11,150 bases of DNA from NCBI GenBank assembly GCA_025455945.1, contig JALOLN010000056.1, positions 1 to 11,150 of the forward strand. Reading direction: 5' to 3'. A program made the translations under genes and the position numbers. The notes beneath the pieces were generated by a model that saw only the letters and a list, made by a program, of their open reading frames with translations, was not told the origin of the DNA and made no database searches. This document shows positions 1 to 9,178 of the stretch, piece by piece. Positions within the stretch are counted from its first letter, which is position 1. The number at the start of each line of letters is the position of its first letter. Source of the stretch: Actinomycetes bacterium (GTDB lineage: Bacteria; Actinomycetota; Actinomycetes; Prado026).

Positions 1-2337
<2,337 letters not shown>

Positions 2338-2342
2338 CCCGG

Positions 2343-2387
2343 CGGCCGGGGGCGGTCGCGGCCTGCGTGCCGCGTCCCGCCCGGCCG
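2343..2387 (+). terminator. GC-rich hairpin after rpoC, probable terminator
   Basis: The hairpin begins 5 nt after the rpoC stop. The outer stem is 2343-2350 with 2380-2387 (CGGCCGGG/CCCGGCCG, 8 bp). It continues through a 2-nt bulge into three more pairs (2353-2355 with 2377-2379), a small internal loop, and an inner perfect stem 2357-2362/2369-2374 (CGCGGC/GCCGCG) with a 6-nt loop. No T-run follows, which is common for actinobacterial terminators. It sits directly before the str promoter, so it plausibly insulates rpoC from rpsL. Partial readthrough is possible. The fold was paired by eye and no energy was computed. Confidence 0.55.
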
Positions 2388-2406
2388 GCTTCCGGGGGCG
2401 GTCGCT

Positions 2407-2436
2407 TTGACCGTCGGACGGCCCGACCGGTACCCT
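2407..2436 (+). promoter_or_regulatory. Probable sigma-70-type promoter of the str operon
   Basis: A -35 box TTGACC (2407-2412) and a -10 box TACCCT (2431-2436) are separated by 18 bp. This fits the actinobacterial primary-sigma pattern TTGACN-N16-18-TANNNT. Transcription would begin near 2442-2444, giving a leader of about 180 nt before rpsL. It lies 20 nt after the rpoC hairpin, which supports a separate str transcription unit. No experimental start site is available from sequence alone. Confidence 0.6.
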
Positions 2437-2450
2437 TCCGGTTTGTGCCT

Positions 2451-2493
2451 GGGTCCGCCCGGGCCCGGTGCGGGCGCCCCGTGCGCCGCACGG
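2451..2493 (+). promoter_or_regulatory. Two tandem GC hairpins in the str leader
   Basis: Hairpin one pairs 2456-2461 with 2471-2476 (CGCCCG/CGGGCG, 9-nt loop) and can extend through a 2-nt bulge using 2451-2453 with 2477-2479. Hairpin two pairs 2479-2483 with 2489-2493 (CCGTG/CACGG, 5-nt loop) inside a 15-bp palindrome with one central base (2479-2493). Position 2479 is claimed by both, so the extended form of one competes with two. In such GC-rich DNA short stems arise easily, so a role in attenuation is only a suggestion. Confidence 0.3.
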
Positions 2494-2546
2494 CACCACC
2501 CGGCCTTCGATCGTCGCGGTTGTCGCGCGGCCTGAGGGACGGGCCT

Positions 2547-2574
2547 GACACGCCCGACCGCGTGGGTCGGCGGG
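2547..2574 (+). promoter_or_regulatory. Conserved leader element, str copy (twin of 7077-7104)
   Basis: The element reads GACAC, G, CCCGACCGCG, T, GGGTCGG, C, GGG. It matches the element upstream of rpsJ at 25 of 28 positions. It folds into a 6-bp hairpin, CCGACC (2554-2559) with GGTCGG (2565-2570), loop GCGTG. It starts 75 nt before the rpsL start and lies inside the inferred transcript. The near-identity of two leaders in otherwise diverged spacer DNA suggests selection, for example a protein-binding or RNA-processing site. Which factor acts is unknown. Confidence 0.6.
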
Positions 2575-2612
2575 GCAGGACAGCATGACGACGCAGGACA
2601 CACGAGACAGAC

Positions 2613-2616
2613 GGAG
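2613..2616 (+). promoter_or_regulatory. Ribosome binding site of rpsL
   Basis: GGAG lies 5 nt before the GTG at 2622. It supports that GTG as the start rather than the out-of-frame ATG at 2585. Confidence 0.65.
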
Positions 2617-2621
2617 ACGCG

Positions 2622-2995
<374 letters not shown>

Positions 2996-2996
<1 letters not shown>

Positions 2997-3466
2997 TGCC
3001 CCGCAAGGGCCCCGCCCCGAAGCACGCCGTCGTCGTCGACCCCGTCTACGGCAGCCCGCTGGTCACCGCCTTGGTCAACAAGGTCCTGCTGGACGGCAAG
3101 AAGTCCACCGCCGAGCGCATCGTCTACGGCGCCCTCGAGGGGTGCCGGGAGAAGTCGGGCACCGACCCCGTCATCACGCTCAAGCGCGCGCTGGACAACG
3201 TCAAGCCCACCCTGGAGGTCCGCAGCCGCCGCGTGGGTGGCGCCACCTACCAGGTGCCGGTCGAGGTGCGCCCCGGGCGGAGCACCACCCTCGCCCTGCG
3301 CTGGCTGGTCAGCTACTCGCGGGCCCGGCGGGAGAAGACCATGACCGAGCGGCTGATGAACGAGCTGCTCGACGCCAGCAACGGCCTCGGCGCGAGCGTG
3401 AAGAAGCGCGAGGACACCCACAAGATGGCCGAGTCCAACAAGGCCTTCGCGCACTACCGCTGGTAA
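2996..3466 (+). CDS. rpsG: 30S ribosomal protein S7
   Basis: Primary 16S rRNA-binding protein that organises assembly of the 30S head and lines the E-site mRNA exit. The protein is 156 residues, the standard bacterial length. It begins MPRKGPAPKH and carries the conserved RSRRVGGATYQVPVEV segment (77-92), RWLVSYSRARREKTM (102-116) and the C-terminal helix ending AHYRW. The ATG at 2996 overlaps the rpsL stop by one base. The frame is also open upstream through rpsL to an ATG at 2585, but that upstream part is an rpsL shadow. In E. coli S7 is the autogenous repressor of the str operon. Whether that holds here cannot be told from sequence, and the short coupled rpsL-rpsG junction leaves no room for an E. 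coli-like intercistronic S7 site. Confidence 0.99.
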
Positions 3467-3505
3467 CCGCCCCCCTCACCAGATCGCGAGAGAAGACGCC
3501 CTCAC

Positions 3506-5608
3506 GTGTCCACCGACACCGCCGCCGCCCTGGCCAAGGTCCGCAACATCGGGATCATGGCGCACATCGACGCGGGCAAGACCACGACGACCGAGCGGAT
3601 CCTGTACTACACCGGGATCAACTACAAGATCGGTGAGGTGCACGACGGCGCCGCCACGATGGACTGGATGCCGCAGGAGCAGGAGCGCGGCATCACCATC
3701 ACCTCCGCGGCGACGACCTGCTCCTGGGACGACCACGTCATCAACATCATCGACACCCCGGGGCACGTCGACTTCACCGTCGAGGTGGAGCGCTCCCTGC
3801 GCGTGCTCGACGGAGCGGTCGCAGTGTTCGACGGCGTCGCGGGAGTCGAGCCGCAGTCCGAGACCGTCTGGCGGCAGGCGGACCGCTACCAGGTGCCGCG
3901 CATCTGCTTCGTCAACAAGCTCGACCGCACCGGCGCGGAGTTCCACCGCTGCGTGGACATGATCGTCAGCCGGCTGAACGCCGTGCCGCTGCCGCTGCAG
4001 ATCCCCATCGGCGCCGAGGCGGACTTCAAGGGCGTCGTCGACCTCATCGGCATGAAGGCGCTGCTGTGGTCCGCGGAGGCCGCCAAGGGGGAGATGTACG
4101 ACACCCTCGACATCCCGGCCACCCACGTCGAGGCCGCGCGCGACTGGCGGGACCGGCTGCTCGAGACCATCGCCGAGAACGACGACGAGATGATGGAGCT
4201 CTACCTCGAGGGTGAGGAGCCCACCGAGGAGCAGCTCATCGCAGCGATCCGGCGGGCCACCATCGCCGGCAAGCTCACCCCCGTGCTGTGCGGGTCGGCG
4301 TTCAAGAACAAGGGCGTGCAGCCCATGCTCGACGCCGTGGTGCGCTACCTGCCCTCCCCGCTGGACGTCGGGGCGATCGAGGGGCACGCGGTCGGCAGCG
4401 AGGACCAGGCCATCGCCCGCAGGCCGGACGACGCCGAGCCGTTCTCGGCCCTCGCCTTCAAGATCATGAGTGACCCGCACCTGGGCAAGCTCACCTACAT
4501 CCGGGTCTACTCGGGTACCCTCGAGGCCGGCACCCAGGTGCTCAACAGCACCAAGGGCCGGCGCGAGCGCATCGGCAAGATCTACAAGATGCACGCGAAC
4601 AAGCGCGAGGAGATCGACCGGGTGGGCGCCGGCCACATCGTGGCGGTGATGGGCCTGAAGGACACCACCACCGGCGACACCCTCAGCGCCGCGTCCGCAC
4701 CCGTGATCCTCGAGTCGATGAACTTCCCGGCGCCGGTCATCCACGTCGCCATCGAGCCGAAGAGCAAGGCCGACCAGGAGAAGCTCGGCACCGCCATCCA
4801 GCGACTCGCCGAGGAGGACCCGACCTTCCAGGTGCGCACCGACGAGGAGACCGGCCAGACGATCATCGCCGGCATGGGCGAGCTGCACCTCGACGTCCTC
4901 GTCGACCGGATGCGCCGGGAGTTCAAGGTCGAGGCCAACGTCGGCAAGCCGCAGGTGGCCTACCGGGAGACGATCACCAAGAGGGTCGACAAGGTCGAGT
5001 ACACCCACAAGAAGCAGACGGGTGGCTCCGGCCAGTACGCCCGGGTGATCATCGCGATCGAGCCCAGCGGGGGCGAGGTCGACGGCGGCTACGAGTTCGA
5101 GAACAAGGTCACCGGTGGCCGGGTCCCGCGGGAGTACATCCCGTCGGTCGACGCCGGCTGCCAGGAGGCCATGGAGTACGGCGTGCTCGCCGGGTACCCG
5201 CTGGTCGACGTGAAGGTCACCCTGCTGGACGGCCAGTACCACGAGGTCGACTCCAGCGAGCTCGCGTTCAAGATCGCCGGCTCGATGGCGTTCAAGGAGG
5301 CCGCCCGCAAGGCCTCGCCAGTGCTCATGGAGCCGATGATGGCCGTCGAGGTCGTCACTCCGGAGGACTTCATGGGTGAGGTGATCGGCGACCTCAACAG
5401 CCGTCGTGGCCACATCCAGGCCATGGACGAACGGGCCGGCGCACGGGTCGTCACCGCGCTGGTCCCCCTGTCGGAGATGTTCGGCTACGTCGGGGACCTG
5501 CGGAGCAAGACGCAGGGGCGGGCCAGCTACTCCATGCAGTTCGACTCCTACGCGCAGGTTCCGGCCAGCGTGGCGCAGGAGATCATCGCCAAGGCACGCG
5601 GCGAGTAA
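3506..5608 (+). CDS. fusA: Translation elongation factor G
   Basis: GTPase that drives tRNA-mRNA translocation and, with ribosome recycling factor, splits post-termination ribosomes; target of fusidic acid. The protein is 700 residues, the normal EF-G size. G-domain motifs: P-loop AHIDAGKT at 19-26, switch I RGITI at 61-65, DTPGH at 83-87, NKLD at 137-140. Domain IV is marked by TGGSGQYARV near residue 506-515, and the C-terminal domain V region contains MGEVIGDLNSRRGHIQAMD. The start is GTG at 3506 (MSTDTAAALAKVRNIGIM), with a purine-rich GAGAGAAG about 10 nt upstream as a modest binding site. It follows rpsG after 39 bp with no terminator visible. The complete G-domain set supports an active canonical EF-G rather than a paralogous FusA2-type protein. 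Confidence 0.99.
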   Translation: MSTDTAAALAKVRNIGIMAHIDAGKTTTTERILYYTGINYKIGEVHDGAATMDWMPQEQERGITITSAATTCSWDDHVINIIDTPGHVDFTVEVERSLRVLDGAVAVFDGVAGVEPQSETVWRQADRYQVPRICFVNKLDRTGAEFHRCVDMIVSRLNAVPLPLQIPIGAEADFKGVVDLIGMKALLWSAEAAKGEMYDTLDIPATHVEAARDWRDRLLETIAENDDEMMELYLEGEEPTEEQLIAAIRRATIAGKLTPVLCGSAFKNKGVQPMLDAVVRYLPSPLDVGAIEGHAVGSEDQAIARRPDDAEPFSALAFKIMSDPHLGKLTYIRVYSGTLEAGTQVLNSTKGRRERIGKIYKMHANKREEIDRVGAGHIVAVMGLKDTTTGDTLSAASAPVILESMNFPAPVIHVAIEPKSKADQEKLGTAIQRLAEEDPTFQVRTDEETGQTIIAGMGELHLDVLVDRMRREFKVEANVGKPQVAYRETITKRVDKVEYTHKKQTGGSGQYARVIIAIEPSGGEVDGGYEFENKVTGGRVPREYIPSVDAGCQEAMEYGVLAGYPLVDVKVTLLDGQYHEVDSSELAFKIAGSMAFKEAARKASPVLMEPMMAVEVVTPEDFMGEVIGDLNSRRGHIQAMDERAGARVVTALVPLSEMFGYVGDLRSKTQGRASYSMQFDSYAQVPASVAQEIIAKARGE

Positions 5609-5672
5609 GCACGGCCCACCCAGGGGTCCGGGCGACGCACACCCGCAGCGCACGGTCCCAGCCAACCGACAG

Positions 5673-5687
5673 TCGTACGGCGTACGA
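5673..5687 (+). promoter_or_regulatory. 15-bp perfect palindrome upstream of tuf
   Basis: TCGTACG, one central G, then CGTACGA, in the 104-bp fusA-tuf gap, ending 25 nt before the tuf GTG. As DNA it has the form of an operator-like site. As RNA it could form a 5-bp TCGTA/TACGA hairpin with loop CGGCG next to the ribosome binding site. No convincing promoter hexamers are seen in the gap. Function is unknown and chance is possible. Confidence 0.35.
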
Positions 5688-5700
5688 ACCAGAAGTCCCG

Positions 5701-5706
5701 AGGAGG
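5701..5706 (+). promoter_or_regulatory. Consensus ribosome binding site of tuf
   Basis: AGGAGG, 6 nt before the GTG at 5713. It is the strongest Shine-Dalgarno sequence in the window, fitting the very high expression expected of EF-Tu and fixing GTG as the start. Confidence 0.85.
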
Positions 5707-5712
5707 ACCCCA

Positions 5713-6906
<1,194 letters not shown>

Positions 6907-6910
6907 TCCG

Positions 6911-6950
6911 ATTTCCCGTGCCGCACCGGGGTGCGGCATACTAGGGAAGT
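6911..6950 (+). terminator. Hairpin after tuf, possible terminator overlapping a promoter candidate
   Basis: The core is a 20-bp perfect palindrome at 6919-6938; as RNA it gives an 8-bp stem TGCCGCAC/GTGCGGCA with a 4-nt loop. Outside it, ATTTCCC (6911-6917) can pair with GGGAAGT (6944-6950) across an internal loop, with one G-U pair. It begins 4 nt after the tuf stop, the expected place for an end-of-operon terminator, but has no T-run. The outer 3' arm overlaps the downstream -10 candidate. Confidence 0.45.
6913..6942 (+). promoter_or_regulatory. Weak candidate promoter for the S10 operon
   Basis: CATACT (6937-6942) fits the conserved A and T of a -10 box. TTCCCG (6913-6918), 18 bp upstream, is a poor -35 box. 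The case rests partly on position: about 9 nt after CATACT comes TGCCTGG (6951-6957), and the same heptamer (2446-2452) follows the better str -10 box by 10 bp. An S10 promoter somewhere in this spacer is expected, but this exact site is uncertain. Confidence 0.35.
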
Positions 6951-6957
6951 TGCCTGG

Positions 6958-7005
6958 CCGGGCCGGCCGGGGCACGGGCCGTCGCCCGTGGCCCGGTCGG
7001 CCCGG
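6958..7005 (+). promoter_or_regulatory. Very strong leader hairpin upstream of rpsJ
   Basis: The 22-nt arms 6958-6979 and 6984-7005 pair with 20 Watson-Crick pairs, one G-U (6966/6997) and one G-G mismatch (6972/6991), closing on a 4-nt CGTC loop. The apical part is CACGGGC/GCCCGTG. This is by far the longest stem in the window. It lies just inside the inferred S10 transcript, and no T-run follows. It could be an attenuator, an RNase III-type processing substrate or a stabilising 5' structure. I cannot choose among these from sequence. Confidence 0.6.
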
Positions 7006-7030
7006 GCCCGGCGCCCGGCTCGCCGGGCCC
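7004..7030 (+). promoter_or_regulatory. Second leader hairpin, overlapping the first
   Basis: A perfect 9-bp stem GGGCCCGGC (7004-7012) with GCCGGGCCC (7022-7030) and a 9-nt loop. A smaller alternative pairs 7013-7018 with 7023-7028 (GCCCGG/CCGGGC). Its first two bases are also the last two pairs of the preceding long hairpin, so the full forms compete slightly. Confidence 0.4.
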
Positions 7031-7076
7031 TCCGACCCTCCGACGACGACAGCGGGTGCGGCGCGGCGAGCGTCTC

Positions 7077-7104
7077 GACACACCCGACCGCGGGGGTCGG
7101 AGGG
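7077..7104 (+). promoter_or_regulatory. Conserved leader element, S10 copy (twin of 2547-2574)
   Basis: The element reads GACAC, A, CCCGACCGCG, G, GGGTCGG, A, GGG; only the three single bases between the blocks differ from the str copy. Hairpin CCGACC (7084-7089) with GGTCGG (7095-7100), loop GCGGG. Two of the three differences fall outside the stem and one in the loop, so the stem is wholly conserved. It starts 97 nt before the rpsJ ATG. Confidence 0.6.
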
Positions 7105-7173
7105 AGCAGCACGACCGACGGCCCCCGGGCCACCTGCAGCGGCACCACGACAGCGAAGGACACCGAAGCCACC

Positions 7174-7482
7174 ATGGCGGGACAGAAGATCCGCATCCGG
7201 CTCAAGGCCTACGACCACGAGGTCATCGACAGCTCGGCGCGCAAGATCGTCGAGACGGTGACGCGTACTGGTGCGCAGGTCGCGGGCCCGGTGCCGCTGC
7301 CGACCGAGAAGAACGTGTACTGCGTCATCCGCTCGCCGCACAAGTACAAGGACAGCCGCGAGCACTTCGAGATGCGCACGCACAAGCGGCTCATCGACAT
7401 CCTCGACCCCACGCCCAAGACCGTCGACTCGCTCATGCGGCTCGACCTGCCGGCCGGTGTCGACATCGAGATCAAGCTCTGA
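7174..7482 (+). CDS. rpsJ: 30S ribosomal protein S10
   Basis: Small-subunit head protein that also acts as NusE, joining NusB and NusG in transcription antitermination and transcription-translation coupling. The protein has 102 residues, normal for the family: MAGQKIRIRLKAYDHEVID at the N-terminus, the extended loop with SPHKYKDSREHFEMRTHKR (54-72) and the C-terminal strand VDIEIKL. The ATG at 7174 is chosen by family alignment. The frame is open upstream to 6931, but that stretch is leader, not protein. GAAGGA at 7155-7160 is the likely binding site, though its 13-nt spacing is long. This is the first gene of the S10 operon, which is named for it; a 267-bp structured leader precedes it. rplC follows after 13 bp. 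Confidence 0.99.
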   Translation: MAGQKIRIRLKAYDHEVIDSSARKIVETVTRTGAQVAGPVPLPTEKNVYCVIRSPHKYKDSREHFEMRTHKRLIDILDPTPKTVDSLMRLDLPAGVDIEIKL

Positions 7483-7495
7483 GGACCCGTCAGCC

Positions 7496-8140
7496 ATGAG
7501 CAAGCAGATGAAGGGCGTGCTGGGCGAGAAGCTCGGTATGACGCAGGTCTGGGACGAGGGCAACCGGCTCGTCCCGGTCACCGTCGTCAAGGCCGGGCCG
7601 TGCGTCGTGACCCAGGTGCGGACCCCGGCCAGCGACGGCTACCACGCGGTGCAGATCGCCTACGGCTCCGTCGACCCGCGTCGGGTCACCAAGCCACTGA
7701 GCGGACACTTCGCCAAGGCCGGGGTCACGCCCCGGCGGCACCTCGTCGAGCTCCGCACCGACGACGCCAGCGAGTACACCCTGGGCCAGGAGATCACCGC
7801 CGAGGTGTTCGCGGCCGGCCAGGTCGTCGACGTCGTCGGCACGACCAAGGGCAAGGGCTTCGCCGGCGTCATGAAGCGGCACGGCTTCGCCGGCGTGGGG
7901 GCGTCGCACGGCGCCCACCGCAACCACCGCAAGCCGGGGTCGATCGGCGCCTGCGCCACCCCAGGGCGGGTGTTCAAGGGCGTCCGGATGGCCGGGCAGC
8001 ACGGCGGCGCGCGCCAGTCCACCCAGAACCTCACGGTGCACGCCGTGGACGCCGAGCGCGGCCTGCTGCTCATCAAGGGCGCGGTGCCCGGCCCCAAGGG
8101 CGGCATCGTCTTGGTCCGCAGCGCCGCGAAGGGGAAGTGA
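7496..8140 (+). CDS. rplC: 50S ribosomal protein L3
   Basis: Early-assembly 23S rRNA-binding protein whose long loop reaches the peptidyl-transferase centre. The protein has 214 residues, the usual size. N-terminal KGVLGEKLGMTQVWDE (6-21), central GTTKGKGFAGVMKRHGF (115-131), and the extended loop SHGAHRNHRKPGSIGACATP (137-156) continuing through GRVFKGVRMAGQHG. At the position where E. coli has the Gln methylated by PrmB (GSIGQ), this protein has Ala, as far as I know a common actinobacterial state, so that modification is not expected. The ATG is preceded by GAGGA at 7481-7485, which overlaps the rpsJ stop. It ends 5 bp before the rplD start. Confidence 0.99.
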   Translation: MSKQMKGVLGEKLGMTQVWDEGNRLVPVTVVKAGPCVVTQVRTPASDGYHAVQIAYGSVDPRRVTKPLSGHFAKAGVTPRRHLVELRTDDASEYTLGQEITAEVFAAGQVVDVVGTTKGKGFAGVMKRHGFAGVGASHGAHRNHRKPGSIGACATPGRVFKGVRMAGQHGGARQSTQNLTVHAVDAERGLLLIKGAVPGPKGGIVLVRSAAKGK

Positions 8141-8145
8141 GGGCC

Positions 8146-8841
8146 GTGAGCACGACCATCGACATCCGGACCCCGGGCGGGGAGACGGCCGGGTCCGTCG
8201 ACCTGCCGGCGGAGGTCTTCGACGTGCAGGTCAACGTCCCTCTCATCCACCAGGTCGTCGTCGCGCAGCTGGCGGCGGCCCGCCGGGGCACCGCCGCGGT
8301 GAAGAGCCGCGGCGAGGTCTCCGGCGGTGGCCGCAAGCCGTACCGGCAGAAGGGCACCGGCCGGGCCCGGCAGGGCTCGACGCGGGCCCCGCAGTTCGCC
8401 GGCGGCGGCGTCGTGCACGGGCCGGTGCCGCGCAGCTACGAGCAGCGGACGCCGAAGCGGATGAAGGCGGCGGCGCTGCGCGGCGCGCTCTCTGACCGCG
8501 CGCGCAACGGCCGGGTGCACGTGCTGACCACGGTCATCGACGGTGACCAGCCCTCGACGAGGGCCGCGGTGGCGGCCCTCGCCTCGGTCTCCGACCGGCG
8601 CAACCTGCTGGTGGTGCTGGAGCGGACCGACGAGGTGGCCTGGCTCAGCCTGCGCAACGTCGCCCGGGCGCACCTCATCGTCCCCGACCAGCTCAACACC
8701 TACGACGTCCTCGTCTCCGACGACGTGGTCTTCACCAAGGGCGCCCTCGAGGCGTTCCTCGCCGGTCCGGCCACGGGCAAGGGCGCGAAGGCCGTGGCGA
8801 CCGAGTCCGAGGCCGCGATGACCGAGGGGAGCGACACGTGA
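8146..8841 (+). CDS. rplD: 50S ribosomal protein L4
   Basis: 23S rRNA-binding protein; its extended loop lines the peptide exit tunnel at the macrolide constriction with L22. It has 231 residues. The tunnel loop is at about 53-98 and contains KSRGEVSGGGRKPYRQKGTG, RARQGSTRAPQF and GGGVVHGPVPRSY. The C-terminal 20 or so residues are an Ala/Gly/Lys-rich low-complexity tail, a usual extension in actinomycetes. The GTG at 8146 (MSTTIDIRTP) lies 5 bp after the rplC stop, with AAGGGG at 8129-8134 as binding site inside rplC. The frame is open far upstream, but only as a shadow of rplC. The stop overlaps the rplW start by 4 bp (GTGA). In E. coli L4 represses its own operon through the S10 leader; no clear similarity to that leader is seen here. 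Confidence 0.98.
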   Translation: MSTTIDIRTPGGETAGSVDLPAEVFDVQVNVPLIHQVVVAQLAAARRGTAAVKSRGEVSGGGRKPYRQKGTGRARQGSTRAPQFAGGGVVHGPVPRSYEQRTPKRMKAAALRGALSDRARNGRVHVLTTVIDGDQPSTRAAVAALASVSDRRNLLVVLERTDEVAWLSLRNVARAHLIVPDQLNTYDVLVSDDVVFTKGALEAFLAGPATGKGAKAVATESEAAMTEGSDT

Positions 8842-9137
8842 GGATCGCCGACCCGCGCGACGTCCTGCTCGCGCCCGTGATCTCGGAGAAGAGCTACGGA
8901 CTGCTCGACGAGAACAAGTACACGTTCCTCGTGCGCCCCGGCGCCAACAAGACCCAGATCAAGATCGCGGTCGAGCAGGTGTTCGGGGTCACGGTGACGA
9001 GCGTGAACACCAACAACCGACAGGGCAAGGTGCGGCGGACCCGCACCGGGCTCGGCCGGCGCCCGGCGACGAAGCGCGCGGTGGTCAGCGTCGCCGCGGG
9101 CCAGCGCATCGACATCTTCGGCGGCCCGGTCTCCTGA
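8838..9137 (+). CDS. rplW: 50S ribosomal protein L23
   Basis: Protein at the peptide tunnel exit, where it docks trigger factor and signal recognition particle. It has 99 residues, normal. The N-terminal DPRDVLLAPVISEKSYGLLD carries the SEK motif whose Glu (residue 17) matches the E. coli docking glutamate. The basic loop RQGKVRRTRTGLGRRPATKR (61-80) contacts 23S rRNA. The GTG start overlaps the rplD stop by 4 bp, with GAGGGGAG at 8824-8831 properly spaced, so it is coupled to rplD. Confidence 0.98.
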   Translation: MRIADPRDVLLAPVISEKSYGLLDENKYTFLVRPGANKTQIKIAVEQVFGVTVTSVNTNNRQGKVRRTRTGLGRRPATKRAVVSVAAGQRIDIFGGPVS

Positions 9138-9178
9138 CCGAGCGCCCAGAGCACCTGTAGACGAGGACGTAACCAACC

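Noticed and set aside
2367..2588. 73-codon open frame in the rpoC-rpsL spacer
   Set aside because: It runs through the terminator hairpin and promoter, has an Arg/Pro/Gly composition typical of random GC-rich sequence, and has no binding site.
3476..5665. 729-codon open frame antisense to fusA
   Set aside because: It mirrors the third-position GC bias of fusA. Its translation is a repetitive Leu/Val/Asp/His/Gly-rich composition with no family resemblance.
6931..7173. N-terminal extension of rpsJ by 81 codons
   Set aside because: The region is the hairpin-rich leader, and S10 is complete at 102 residues from the ATG at 7174.
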